Shown here: one piece after another, positions 18,550 through 27,202 of the stretch
How the letters are laid out: every line of letters begins with the position of its first letter
Numbering within the stretch: the first letter of the stretch is position 1
Assembly (NCBI GenBank): GCA_963725175.1
Contig: CAVRXH010000006.1
Coordinates: 2,604,001 to 2,668,000 of the forward strand
Length of the DNA stretch: 64,000 bases
Source: DASUBV01 sp963725175
GTDB lineage: Bacteria > Actinomycetota > Actinomycetes > Streptosporangiales > Streptosporangiaceae
Direction of reading: 5' to 3'
The notes under the pieces: generated by a model
What the model was told of the DNA's origin: nothing
Databases searched by the model: none
The model's input: the letters and a program-made list of their open reading frames with translations, nothing else
Made by a program: the position numbers and the translations under genes

Positions 18550-19788
18550 CTACAGGCTCCAGAGCGCTTCCGTGGGTGACAGGCGGGCGGCGCGGACGGC
18601 GGGCAGCAGCCCGGCCAGGGCGCCGATCACGAGCGCGGCGCCGATGCCGCCGGCCCAGGCCTCGGGCGGGATCACGACCGGCCAGCCCTTGGCGCTGGCG
18701 TAGACGGCGGTGGCGGCGCCGCCCATGATGTCCCCCGCGACACCGCCGGCCAGCGCGAGCAGGATCGCCTCGGACAGGAACTGGACCCGGATCTGGCCCT
18801 TGGTCGCGCCCAGGGCCCGGCGCAGCCCGATTTCCTGGCGCCGCTCAAGGACCGAGATGATCATGATGTTGGCCACGCCGACCGCGCCGACCAGCAAGGC
18901 GACCAGGCCCAGGCCGAGGAACAAGGTGTCGAAGGCACCGGCCGCGTCGGCCTTGGCCGTGAGGGCGTTCGAGGGCTGGGAGACGTCAACCGAACTCGGG
19001 TCCTCCGGGTTGGCCTGGGCCCCGAGGAGGCGGTCGACCCTGGTCGTCGCGGCCTGGGTGTTGACGGTGCGGACGTAGGCCTCCGACGGATGCCCGTCGA
19101 AGCCGAGATACTGCTCGGCGGCGGGGAAGCCGACCAGGACCGCGGTGTTGAGCTGCGAGGCCAGGGTGACGGGGCGGAGGATCCCCACGAGGTAGAACCA
19201 CCGGCCGCCGACCCAGATCCGCTCCCCCGGCCAGACCCGGTCGATGCCCATCAGCTGGGCCGCCCCGTAGCCGAGGACGGCGACCGGCCGCCGCGCGGTG
19301 GCGGCGTTCAGGTAGGTGCCCTCGGCCATCGAGGTGCCGACCGTGGCGGGCAGGCCCAGGCTAGCCGCGTCCACGGTCAGCGCGTTGGTGTCGATGGCCG
19401 GGATGAGCGGGCTCCGGTAGGCGTTAATGCCGCTGAGCGCCCCGGTGTACTGGACGTTCCTGACCCCGGGGAGCTGCCCGATCATCCCCGGCGCGGCCTT
19501 GGACAGTTCCTCGGGCTGGCCCAGGAAGTTCGTCCCGTTGGTGACCGTCAGCAGGTTGGTGCCGAGACTGCTGATCTCGGCCAGGAGCTGGTCCTGGGAG
19601 GAGCGGGCCAGTCCGAGCACGGCCACGAGCGCCGCGATCCCGATCGAGATGCCCAGGGCCGACAAGGTGGCCCGGAGCTTGCGCGTCCGCAGTCCCACGA
19701 CAGCCAGCCCAGCCAGGTCGCCCGGCCGCAGCCGGGCCGGGGCCGGGACAGTCCGGGCGGCGGTGGCCTCGCCCGACGTGATGGTCAT
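18550..19788 (-). CDS. MacB/FtsX-type ABC transporter permease
   Basis: A 412-aa permease of the MacB/FtsX class. It has one N-terminal membrane helix (about 41-63), a large extracytoplasmic domain, and three C-terminal helices in an FtsX core with GVANIMIISVLERRQEIGLR, typical of the family. It is the last gene of a four-gene operon in which each gene overlaps the next by 4 nt: lipoprotein, membrane-fusion protein, ATPase, permease. Such mechanotransmission exporters often expel or sense peptide antibiotics. Inside this cluster it is the best candidate for product export or self-protection. The substrate is inference. Confidence 0.92.
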   Translation of the reverse strand: MTITSGEATAARTVPAPARLRPGDLAGLAVVGLRTRKLRATLSALGISIGIAALVAVLGLARSSQDQLLAEISSLGTNLLTVTNGTNFLGQPEELSKAAPGMIGQLPGVRNVQYTGALSGINAYRSPLIPAIDTNALTVDAASLGLPATVGTSMAEGTYLNAATARRPVAVLGYGAAQLMGIDRVWPGERIWVGGRWFYLVGILRPVTLASQLNTAVLVGFPAAEQYLGFDGHPSEAYVRTVNTQAATTRVDRLLGAQANPEDPSSVDVSQPSNALTAKADAAGAFDTLFLGLGLVALLVGAVGVANIMIISVLERRQEIGLRRALGATKGQIRVQFLSEAILLALAGGVAGDIMGGAATAVYASAKGWPVVIPPEAWAGGIGAALVIGALAGLLPAVRAARLSPTEALWSL

Positions 19789-20510
19789 GATCGTCCTTCC
19801 CGGACCGGTCCGGCCCCGACCGCGGCCGGGGCCGGACCGCTGTCGCCGATGATGCGGCCGTCCAGTACCTCAATCCGGCGGGACATCGAGGCGGCGACCG
19901 AGTGGTCGTGGGTGATCACGATGATCGTGGTGCCGCTGGCGTTGAGCTCGTTCAGCAGCTCGAGGATCGAGGCGCCGGTACCGGAGTCCAGGTTGCCGGT
20001 CGGCTCATCGGCCAGCACGATCGGCGGGCTGCCGGCGATTGCCCGGGCGATCGCCACCCGCTGCCGCTCGCCGCCCGACAGCTGGGTCGGCCGCGCGCCG
20101 GTCCGGTGGCCGAGGCCGACCCGCTCCAGTGCGGTGGCAGCGAGCTGGCGGCGCCGGGTCCGCGGCACGCCGGCGTAGAGCAGGCCGTCGGCGACATTGT
20201 CCAGAATCAGCTGGTGCTCAGCCAGGAAGAACTGCTGGAAGACGAACCCGATCCGGCGCGCCCGCAGCGCGGACACCTCCCGGTCGGCCATCTTCGCCAC
20301 GTTCAGGCCGGTCACCCGCACGATCCCGCTGCTGGGCCTGTCCAGGGTGCCCATCAGGTGCAGCATCGTGGTCTTGCCCGACCCGGACGGGCCGACGACC
20401 GCGGCCAGCTCCCCCGCCCGTACCTCCAGGCTGACCTGGTCCAGGGCCCGCACCGGCGGTATCCCCGGGTATTCCTTCGTGACCCGGTCCAGCTCCAGCA
20501 CCACACTCAT
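19785..20510 (-). CDS. ABC transporter ATP-binding protein (MacB/LolD class)
   Basis: A 241-aa ATPase that powers the adjacent permease. It has Walker A GPSGSGKTT, signature LSGGERQRVAIARA, Walker B IVLADEPTG and a switch His in VITHDHS, all intact. The start ATG overlaps the stop of the membrane-fusion gene, and its own end overlaps the permease start. The closest family members are the LolD/MacB/YtrE ATPases that pair with FtsX-type permeases. A short C-terminal tail after the H-loop region (IIGDSGPAPAA...) shows no recognisable domain. Confidence 0.95.
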   Translation of the reverse strand: MSVVLELDRVTKEYPGIPPVRALDQVSLEVRAGELAAVVGPSGSGKTTMLHLMGTLDRPSSGIVRVTGLNVAKMADREVSALRARRIGFVFQQFFLAEHQLILDNVADGLLYAGVPRTRRRQLAATALERVGLGHRTGARPTQLSGGERQRVAIARAIAGSPPIVLADEPTGNLDSGTGASILELLNELNASGTTIIVITHDHSVAASMSRRIEVLDGRIIGDSGPAPAAVGAGPVREGRS

Positions 20511-21655
20511 GTCGCGGGCACCACGACTTCCTCGCCCACGGTCAGCGCTCCGGTCACCTGAACCGCGCCGGAGTTGTCGTCGAAGATGCCGACCTTCACC
20601 GGCACCAGCCGACGGCTGCCGGCCGCCCCCACGACCTCGACCGCGTAGCCGCCAGAAGACTGGGCAACCAGCGCGGACACCGGCACCACGAGCACGTTGC
20701 GGGCGCTGGCCACGGTGACGTACACCGTCACCGGCGTCTGGTCCAGGTCTCCCGCGGCGGATGGATGGGTCAGCGTGACCGTCACCCGGATCTTGGCGCT
20801 GGTGCTGGTCCCGGTGGCCACCTTGCCGACCGAGGTGATCTTCCCCGAGGTGCTCGCCCCGGTCGGCAGCGTGACCGTGACCTTGTCCCCCACGGCCACC
20901 CCGGACTCCTCGGAGGTGCTCACCGGGATCGTCACCACGTGCCGGTTCGAGGTCGCGGCTAGCACCTCGCCCGCCGCCGGACCGCCCAGGCTGCCCGGGA
21001 TGGCGCTGATGCGCAGCGCGCGCGGCTCGAACACGACCGACCCGAGTGTCAGCGATCCGGGCGGGCCGGTGACCCCGGCCGCGGACTCCAGCTGCCGCAC
21101 TCCGGCCGCGGTCTCCCCGGAGAAGTAGTCCCGGCCGTCCGCGCCGATGTCCGCGCTGTCGGCGTAGCCCAGCGCGACCAGGTCCCGGTTCAGCTGGGTG
21201 ACGTCCTTGCCGGTCAGCCCCTCGGACAGCTCCCGCCAGGCCGGCACCGAGCCGTACAGCAGCACCACCGGGGTGCCGTTATCCACCCGGTAGAGCACCT
21301 GCCCCTGACGGATGACCCGCCCGGCCGGCGGCAGCCAGGTCAGCGTCCCGCCGCCCTGCCCCCGTACCGCGTAGGAACCCGCGTAGCCCAGGTTCGCGCT
21401 CATCGGCTCCTGGGACGACAGGTTCTCCCGCACGACCCGCTGCGTAGCCGGGACCGGCACCCCCTGCCCGGTCCCGGCCGCGGGGTGCGAATCGAACGCC
21501 CCCTCCCCCCAGGCCACGCCCGCCGCGGCGGCGAGTACCACGAGCACCAGCACGGCCCCCAGGGCCTGGCGGCGGCGCCGGGTCAGGCGCACGCGACCGT
21601 CCGGCTGACCGTCGGCCTGACCATCAGCCGCCACCGAGTCCTCCTGCACGCTCAC
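20507..21655 (-). CDS. Membrane-fusion/periplasmic adaptor protein with peptidoglycan-binding-like domain
   Basis: About 382 aa. There is a cytoplasmic Arg-rich stretch, one membrane helix (ALGAVLVLVVLAAAAGVAWG), and an extracytoplasmic part. That part holds a peptidoglycan-binding-like segment (LTGKDVTQLNRDLVALGYAD) and a barrel/lipoyl-like region of HlyD type. This adaptor architecture is common with MacB-like exporters in Gram-positive bacteria. I start at the GTG at 21655, whose GTGA overlaps the stop of the upstream lipoprotein gene, like the other junctions in this operon. An in-frame ATG at 21691 is possible but would overlap the neighbour by 40 nt. Confidence 0.82.
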   Translation of the reverse strand: MSVQEDSVAADGQADGQPDGRVRLTRRRRQALGAVLVLVVLAAAAGVAWGEGAFDSHPAAGTGQGVPVPATQRVVRENLSSQEPMSANLGYAGSYAVRGQGGGTLTWLPPAGRVIRQGQVLYRVDNGTPVVLLYGSVPAWRELSEGLTGKDVTQLNRDLVALGYADSADIGADGRDYFSGETAAGVRQLESAAGVTGPPGSLTLGSVVFEPRALRISAIPGSLGGPAAGEVLAATSNRHVVTIPVSTSEESGVAVGDKVTVTLPTGASTSGKITSVGKVATGTSTSAKIRVTVTLTHPSAAGDLDQTPVTVYVTVASARNVLVVPVSALVAQSSGGYAVEVVGAAGSRRLVPVKVGIFDDNSGAVQVTGALTVGEEVVVPAT

Positions 21656-22179
21656 GGCAGCTTGACCCCCGCCGGTACCAGCGACTGGCACTTCTTCACC
21701 GCAGCCTGGAACTGGGGCGTGCTCACGCCGTGAAAGTCGAAGCTAAGCGCGCCATTGACGGCCGTGGGGTCGGGAAAAGAGGGAACACCGTGGCTGCGGA
21801 TGCACTTCGCCAGGGCCACGCCCTCGCTGAGTTCCTGCGTCGTCACGGTGCCATTGCCCGACGTTGATTCATTGGGCAGCAGATGCTTGCAGGTCTGGTA
21901 CGCCTTCGCCGACGGGGTCGTCGCCGGGCCCTGCGGTGACCCGCTGACCTGGAAGTTGGTCGATGGCCCTGGGTCGGGGAAATTCGGCACCCCGTGGGAT
22001 CGCATGCACTGCGCGAACGCGACATTCGCCCGGTACGCGGCCGAGTTCCCGGTGGCGGCAGATCCGCCGGTCCCGGCCGAGGGCGAGCCGCACGCGGCCG
22101 TCAGCAGGGCGGCGGAAGCCAGGACGGCCACGACTGCCGCGCGCTGCGGACCGCCCATACTACGGATCTTCTCATTCAT
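21652..22179 (-). CDS. Small lipoprotein with duplicated Cys motif, exporter operon
   Basis: A 175-aa secreted lipoprotein. An N-terminal helix ends in the lipobox LLTAAC, followed by a low-complexity Gly/Ser/Thr linker. The mature part contains the motif C(M/I)RSHGVP(N/S)FPDP twice, each copy paired with a later Cys-containing helix (TCKHLL, KCQSLV). The ATG at 22179 has GAGGAG 7 nt upstream. It is the first gene of the exporter operon and its promoter faces the response-regulator gene. Actinobacterial proteins with this repeat often sit beside MacB-type exporters. The function is unknown; sensing or shielding against a peptide at the membrane surface is a guess. Confidence 0.85.
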   Translation of the reverse strand: MNEKIRSMGGPQRAAVVAVLASAALLTAACGSPSAGTGGSAATGNSAAYRANVAFAQCMRSHGVPNFPDPGPSTNFQVSGSPQGPATTPSAKAYQTCKHLLPNESTSGNGTVTTQELSEGVALAKCIRSHGVPSFPDPTAVNGALSFDFHGVSTPQFQAAVKKCQSLVPAGVKLP

Positions 22180-22372
22180 CGCTGTCTCCTCGCAGAAGCA
22201 GGGGTGGAGCCTATTGGCTTTCTCGTGGCCCGCCCACCTGAGTCCGTTGTACAGAATGAGAGGTGACAGCACGGTGACGGGAAAAGTTACCTGGCTGTCA
22301 CCTGCGACCTGCGATCTTACGGAAGCAGATGGCTGACATTATGGTGAGTGCTCACGGAACGGCGGGCGGGCG

Positions 22373-23035
22373 ATGCGAGTTCTGGTGACTGAGGACGACG
22401 AGACGCTGGCGGCGGCGGTGGCGGCCGGGCTGCGCCGGGAGGGGATGGCGGTCGACGTGGCCCTGGACGGCGACGCCGCCCTGGAGCACCTGGCCGTGAA
22501 CCGCTACGACATCGTGGTGCTGGATAGGGATCTGCCCGGCGTGCACGGCGACGATGTCGCCCGGTCCCTGCTGGCGGACGGATCGGACACCAGGGTGCTG
22601 ATGCTCACCGCGGCAAGATCAGTGAGGGAACGGGTCGAGGGCCTGAGTCTGGGCGCCGATGACTACCTGCCCAAGCCATTTGACTTCGCCGAGCTGGTGG
22701 CCCGTATCCGGGCCTTGTCCCGCCGCGCCGCCGCTCCCCTGCCCGCGAGCCTCCACTACGGCGACCTGAGCATGGATCCGGCCCGCCGGGTCGCGGTCCG
22801 GGCCGGGCGGCGACTCCCGCTCACGACCAAGGAACTGGCCGTGCTGGAGTGCCTGCTCGCCGCGGACGGACGTCCCGTCCCGGCTGAGGAGCTCCTGGAA
22901 CGGGTATGGGACGAGGCAGCCGACCCATTCACCAGCACCGTGAAGACCACGATCGGCCGGCTGAGGGGCAAGCTCGGTGACCCGCCGGTGATCGAGACCG
23001 TCCGGGAGAGCGGCTACCGCATCGGAGAAACCTAG
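22373..23035 (+). CDS. OmpR-family response regulator
   Basis: A 220-aa response regulator. The receiver domain has the acidic pocket EDDE and phospho-acceptor Asp51 (VVLDRDLPG) plus the Lys of YLPKPF. The C-terminal winged helix ends in VIETVRESGYRIGE. It is transcribed divergently from the exporter operon across a 193-bp region, and its stop overlaps the kinase start by one base (TAGTG). The arrangement suggests that the pair controls exporter expression in response to the peptide or to envelope stress. That role is inferred from gene order only. Confidence 0.95.
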   Translation: MRVLVTEDDETLAAAVAAGLRREGMAVDVALDGDAALEHLAVNRYDIVVLDRDLPGVHGDDVARSLLADGSDTRVLMLTAARSVRERVEGLSLGADDYLPKPFDFAELVARIRALSRRAAAPLPASLHYGDLSMDPARRVAVRAGRRLPLTTKELAVLECLLAADGRPVPAEELLERVWDEAADPFTSTVKTTIGRLRGKLGDPPVIETVRESGYRIGET

Positions 23036-24195
23036 TGCGCGTCCCCCGCCGCACGGCCCGGCTGCGCCTGACCGTCCTCTACAGCTCCGTGTTCGTCATC
23101 TGCGGCGCGGCCGTGCTCGCCCTGACCTACCTGCTGTTCAGCCAGGCGGCGCACCCCGTGGCTCATCTGTCTTCCGGCAGCCCGCTCAGCGCCAGCGGAT
23201 CGAGGCTGGCCCGGGCGGTCGAGCGGGCGACCAGGCAGGCGGTCAGCGCCGGGAACACGCAGATCGCCTTCGACCGCCAGGTGCTGCTCATCGCTTCCGC
23301 TATCGCGCTAGGAGTATTCGCGGTGGCGGTCGCCGCGATCGGCTGGCTGCTGGCCGGCCGGGTGCTGCGCCCGCTGAGCACGATGAGCGCCGCCGCCCGG
23401 CGCATCTCCGCCAGCCGCCTGCACGAGCGGCTGGCCCTGAACGGGCCCGACGACGAGATCAAGGAACTGGCCGACACCCTCGACGGCCTGCTCGCCAGGC
23501 TGGAAGCCTCCTTCGACGCCCAGCGGCGCTTCGCGGCCAACGCCTCGCACGAGCTGCGCACCCCGCTGACCAGGGAGCGCACCCTGCTTCAGGTCACCCT
23601 GGCCGATCCGGCCAGCACGACAGAGACCTGGCAGGCCGTCAGCCAGCAATTGCTCGCCTCCAACGCTGAGCAGGAGCGCCTGATCGAGGCACTGCTCACC
23701 CTGGCCAGCAGCGAGGCCGGCATCGAGGAGCGCGAGCCCGTCGACCTGGCCGACATCGCCGGCGCCGTCCTGGCCGCTTCCGGCGCCGCCATCAGCCGCC
23801 AGGGCCTGCGAGTCCGGGCCGACCTGGAGCCCGCCGCCCTCGACGGAGACCCGCTGCTGATCCAGCAGCTGGCCGAGAACCTGATCGGCAACGCCATCCG
23901 GCACAACGTCCCGGCGGGCGATATCCAGGTCAGCACCGCGACCCGCGATGGCGGGGCCGTGCTGTCGGTCGCCAGTTCCGGGGCGGTCATCCCGGCGGGT
24001 GAGGTCGACCGCCTGTTCCAGCCGTTCCGGCGCCTGAGCCAGCGCCCGGCCCGCCGGGACGGCCACGGGCTCGGGCTGTCCATCGTCCGGGCAATCGCCG
24101 CCGCCCACGACGCCACCATCAGCGCGCAGCCCCGGCCCGGCGGCGGCCTGGCCATCGAGGTCACCTTCCCGCCGGCGCAGCCGGGGCCGTTGTAG
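23035..24195 (+). CDS. Sensor histidine kinase
   Basis: A 386-aa membrane kinase starting at a GTG that overlaps the response-regulator stop. It has two membrane helices (about 14-35 and 84-107) around a very short external loop of about 48 residues. A HAMP segment follows, then HisKA with SHELRTPL (His172), N-box ENLIGNAIRHN and G2 box HGLGLSIVRA. The short sensor loop implies detection at the membrane rather than of a bulky soluble ligand, as in intramembrane-sensing kinases for cell-wall antibiotics. It is the partner of the preceding regulator. Confidence 0.95.
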   Translation: MRVPRRTARLRLTVLYSSVFVICGAAVLALTYLLFSQAAHPVAHLSSGSPLSASGSRLARAVERATRQAVSAGNTQIAFDRQVLLIASAIALGVFAVAVAAIGWLLAGRVLRPLSTMSAAARRISASRLHERLALNGPDDEIKELADTLDGLLARLEASFDAQRRFAANASHELRTPLTRERTLLQVTLADPASTTETWQAVSQQLLASNAEQERLIEALLTLASSEAGIEEREPVDLADIAGAVLAASGAAISRQGLRVRADLEPAALDGDPLLIQQLAENLIGNAIRHNVPAGDIQVSTATRDGGAVLSVASSGAVIPAGEVDRLFQPFRRLSQRPARRDGHGLGLSIVRAIAAAHDATISAQPRPGGGLAIEVTFPPAQPGPL

Positions 24196-24281
24196 GGAAA
24201 GCGCGCGGCGCGCCGTTAGGCGCGTCCGCGGCTGTGTACTCCAGCCCCAGGGTCATGCAATCCTGCAGGTGTAACGGCGGC

Positions 24282-24309
24282 GTTCAACTGCATTTATCAT
24301 CGGTTGAAC
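24282..24309 (+). promoter_or_regulatory. StrR-type activator box upstream of the halogenase
   Basis: Reads GTTCAACTG, 10 nt, CGGTTGAAC. Both 9-nt arms fit the StrR family consensus, but the spacer is 10 rather than 11 nt. It ends 38 nt before the halogenase start codon, a spacing suited to activator sites next to a promoter. Confidence 0.65.
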
Positions 24310-24347
24310 TCCGACCGCCGAAATAGCAGGAGAATAAGGGTGGCCGG

Positions 24348-25820
24348 ATGAATGCTGATGACGTTTACGAAACCGACGTTGTCGTCGTGGGCGGCGGGCC
24401 GGGCGGATCAACCCTGGCGACGCTGGTCGCGATGCGAGGCCACCGTGTCATTCTCCTGGAGAAGGAGAAATTCCCCCGCTATCAGATCGGGGAATCTCTC
24501 CTGCCCGCCACGGTCCACGGGATCTGCCGCCTGACCGGCGTCGCGGACGAACTGGCCAAGGCTGGCTTCACCAAGAAGCGCGGCGGCACGATGCGCTGGG
24601 GGGCCAGGCCCGAGCCGTGGACGTTCGCGTTCTCGGTATCGCCCAAGATGACCGGCGAGACCTCGCACGCTTACCAGGTCGAGCGGAGCAAGTTCGACCA
24701 GATCCTGCTCGACCACGCCCGTCACACCGGCGTCGACGTCCGCGAGCAGCACAGCGTCACCAACGTGATCAGCGAGGAGGACCGGGTCCGCGGCGTCTCC
24801 TACGCCGACGCCGACGGCAACGAGGGAACGATCCGGGCCCGGTACGTGGTGGACGCCTCCGGCAACAAGAGCCGGATCTACCAGCAGGCGGGTGCGACCC
24901 GGCAGTACTCCGAGTTCTTCCGCAGCCTGGCTCTCTTTGGCTACTTCGAGGGCGGGAAGCGCCTGGCCGAGCCGAACTCGGGCAACATCTTGTGCTGCGC
25001 CTTCGACAGCGGCTGGTTCTGGTACATCCCGCTGAGCCAGGATCTGACGAGCGTCGGAGCGGTCGTGCGGCACGACCTCGCCAGCAAGATCCAGGGCGAC
25101 CCGGAAGAGGCCCTGATGAGCCTCGTCGCCGAATGCCCGATGATCACCGACTATCTCCGCGGGGCCAAGCGCGTCACCGAGGGCCAGTACGGGGAACTCC
25201 GCGTGCGCAAGGACTACTCATACGCGAACACGAGTTTCTGGCGGCCGGGCATGGCCCTGGTCGGCGACGCCGCCTGCTTCGTCGACCCCATCTTCTCCTC
25301 CGGCGTCCACCTGGCCACCTATGGCGCCCTGCTCGCCGCCCGCTCCATCAACAGCGTCCTGGACCAGACCGTCGACGAGGAGACGGCGTTCGCCGAGTTC
25401 GAGCAGCGGTACCGCCGGGAGTACGGCGTGTTCTACGAGTTCCTGGTGTCGTTCTACGACATGCACGTCGACGAGAACTCGTACTTCTGGTCGGCCAAGA
25501 AGGTCACCAGCGACACTAGCCCCGACCTGGAGTCGTTCGTCAGCCTGGTCGGCGGGGTGTCCTCGGGCGAGGAGGCGCTGGCCCAGCGCTACAAGAGCCG
25601 GTCGACCGAGTTCGCTCAGGCGGTCGACGAGGTCGTCGCGGGCAACGAGCAGAGCATGGTCCCGCTGATGAAGTCGGCCATCGTCAAGCAGGCGATGCGC
25701 GAGGGAGCCAAGGAGCAGGCGCGCGTGATGCTCGGCTCCGACCTCGAGCCTGAGACGGCGATCTTCCAGGGCGGCCTTGTCGCCTCACCGGACGGTCTTG
25801 GCTGGTCGATCTCCGCCTAG
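24348..25820 (+). CDS. FADH2-dependent halogenase (glycopeptide-type aryl chlorinase)
   Basis: A 490-aa flavin halogenase. It has the FAD-binding GGGPGG (residues 15-20), the diagnostic WxWxIP motif as WFWYIP (223-228), and the second flavin motif ALVGDAACFVDPIFSSGVH. The long C-terminal region after residue 370 is typical of halogenases that act on carrier-bound tyrosine or arylglycine residues in glycopeptide antibiotic pathways, such as balhimycin. It should chlorinate an aromatic residue (Hpg, Dpg, Tyr or Phe-derived) of this peptide. Chloride and the aromatic target are inferred. It has its own StrR-type box and converges on dpgC with an 8-nt gap. No flavin reductase gene lies nearby. 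Confidence 0.93.
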   Translation: MNADDVYETDVVVVGGGPGGSTLATLVAMRGHRVILLEKEKFPRYQIGESLLPATVHGICRLTGVADELAKAGFTKKRGGTMRWGARPEPWTFAFSVSPKMTGETSHAYQVERSKFDQILLDHARHTGVDVREQHSVTNVISEEDRVRGVSYADADGNEGTIRARYVVDASGNKSRIYQQAGATRQYSEFFRSLALFGYFEGGKRLAEPNSGNILCCAFDSGWFWYIPLSQDLTSVGAVVRHDLASKIQGDPEEALMSLVAECPMITDYLRGAKRVTEGQYGELRVRKDYSYANTSFWRPGMALVGDAACFVDPIFSSGVHLATYGALLAARSINSVLDQTVDEETAFAEFEQRYRREYGVFYEFLVSFYDMHVDENSYFWSAKKVTSDTSPDLESFVSLVGGVSSGEEALAQRYKSRSTEFAQAVDEVVAGNEQSMVPLMKSAIVKQAMREGAKEQARVMLGSDLEPETAIFQGGLVASPDGLGWSISA

Positions 25821-25828
25821 AGATCCGA

Positions 25829-27202
25829 TCACCTCGCGTCTGGTGATCCTGCGGGTCGGGCGCTGAAGCGCCCGACCTTGCGCAGCACGTCCTCGCTGTA
25901 CAGCCGCAGTGCCTGCTGGAGCGAGAACTCCGCCATGTAGCGCAGGAACTCCGCCTCGGATTCCCCGGCCACGGTCAGCATCCGCCGGTTGGCGATCACC
26001 GCCGGGCTCAGCAGCTTTGCCAGCCGCCGCTCGACCGCCGCGTCCAGCTCGCCGCCCGGCTCCGCGACCTCGTCGATCAGCAGCCGGGCATCGGGCTCGC
26101 TGGCCTGGATCCGGCGTCCGGCCAGGATGACCTGGCGGGACAGCCGGGACCCGGCCTGCCGGGTCAGCCTGAGGTTGGCCGCGCCGGGGATGATGCCCTC
26201 GTCGGCCGCGGGGAGGCTGAGGTAGGCGTCGGACGCGGCCAGCACCTGGTCGAAGACGAGCAGCAGCTGCGCTCCGCCGCCGATGGCGAAGCTGTCGACC
26301 ACGGCGACCCAGGGCTTCTCGATCGCGGGCGAGTGCCAGGGCGCGTCCTGCGTCACCAGGCCGCGCAGCAGCTTGTGCAGGTAACCCAGCTCACGCCGGA
26401 GCAGGAAGTCGACCAGCGAGATCTCGCCGGCGTGCAGCGCCTTGAGGTTGATGCCCGCGCTGAACACCCGGCGGCCACGGTAGCGGGAATGAGTCATGAC
26501 CCCGCCCCGGACCAGGCCGACGCGCACCGCCGGGTCGAGCAGGGCGAGGTCGACCGCGGTCTCCATGTCGTCGACCTGCCGGTTGTCCTCCGCGTTGAGG
26601 CAGTCGTCCCGGCACATGGTCAGCCGCGCGATCCCGTCAGTACGCTCCATCCGGACCGAACCTAGGTCGGCCCGCCCGGTCCTGGCGAACTCGGCCCGCA
26701 GCCGCAGCGCCCGGTCCGTCGGCCGGCGCATGCCCTTGAGCAGGTGCGGCCCGGCCAGCGGCGCACCGAGGATCCGGCTGAAGAAGATCCCCTGATCGAT
26801 CTCCAGCCCTTCCTTGCCCGCAAGGGGCCGGAGGCGCTCGGTGGCGAGCTGGTCGGCGTCCGGGACCAGCCCGGGAAAGCTAGCCGCGGCCGCTGCGGCC
26901 AGCTCGGACAGGCTGAGGTAGCGGGTGCGGCCGCCGGTGAGCCTTCCGTAGACCGCGTCGGCCTGAGCGTCCAGGAACCGGCAGCGCGCGGCCCTGGCCG
27001 CGTCCTTGGCCGCGGTGGCGAGCGCGTGCTGCTCCGGAGACCGGCGTCCGGGCTCGGGCAGCGCCGCCAGCACGTCTCCGGTGCGCCGGATCACCTCGGA
27101 CAGGGCCTGCCAGCCGCAGGACAGGCCCTCCGCTCCCGCCGCCCGGAGGTCTGCCGCGGCCGTGGCCATACCCTGGCCGTCCAGCGTGGTCAGCCCGGTC
27201 AC
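25829..27202 (-). CDS. dpgC: 3,5-dihydroxyphenylacetyl-CoA 1,2-dioxygenase (DpgC)
   Basis: A 457-aa protein of the DpgC family. This cofactor-independent dioxygenase has an enoyl-CoA hydratase/crotonase core and converts 3,5-dihydroxyphenylacetyl-CoA to 3,5-dihydroxyphenylglyoxylate. The crotonase core is visible from about residue 190 (RLTMCRDDCLNAEDNRQVDDME) with an oxyanion-hole region at FSAGINLKAL and VDSFAIGGGAQLLLVFD. The helical N-terminal 190 residues are the usual DpgC extension. The start overlaps dpgB by 4 nt. It is the last gene of the mbtH-hmaS-hpgT-dpgABC operon. The stand-alone hydratase DpgD, often present, is missing here; it stimulates but is not essential to the pathway. 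Confidence 0.93.
   Translation of the reverse strand: MTGLTTLDGQGMATAAADLRAAGAEGLSCGWQALSEVIRRTGDVLAALPEPGRRSPEQHALATAAKDAARAARCRFLDAQADAVYGRLTGGRTRYLSLSELAAAAAASFPGLVPDADQLATERLRPLAGKEGLEIDQGIFFSRILGAPLAGPHLLKGMRRPTDRALRLRAEFARTGRADLGSVRMERTDGIARLTMCRDDCLNAEDNRQVDDMETAVDLALLDPAVRVGLVRGGVMTHSRYRGRRVFSAGINLKALHAGEISLVDFLLRRELGYLHKLLRGLVTQDAPWHSPAIEKPWVAVVDSFAIGGGAQLLLVFDQVLAASDAYLSLPAADEGIIPGAANLRLTRQAGSRLSRQVILAGRRIQASEPDARLLIDEVAEPGGELDAAVERRLAKLLSPAVIANRRMLTVAGESEAEFLRYMAEFSLQQALRLYSEDVLRKVGRFSARPAGSPDAR

Noticed and set aside
24201..24213. GC palindrome after the histidine kinase gene as a terminator
   Set aside because: Only a 6-bp GCGCGC arm pair in a low-complexity GC run, with no supporting T-run. 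Too weak to list.
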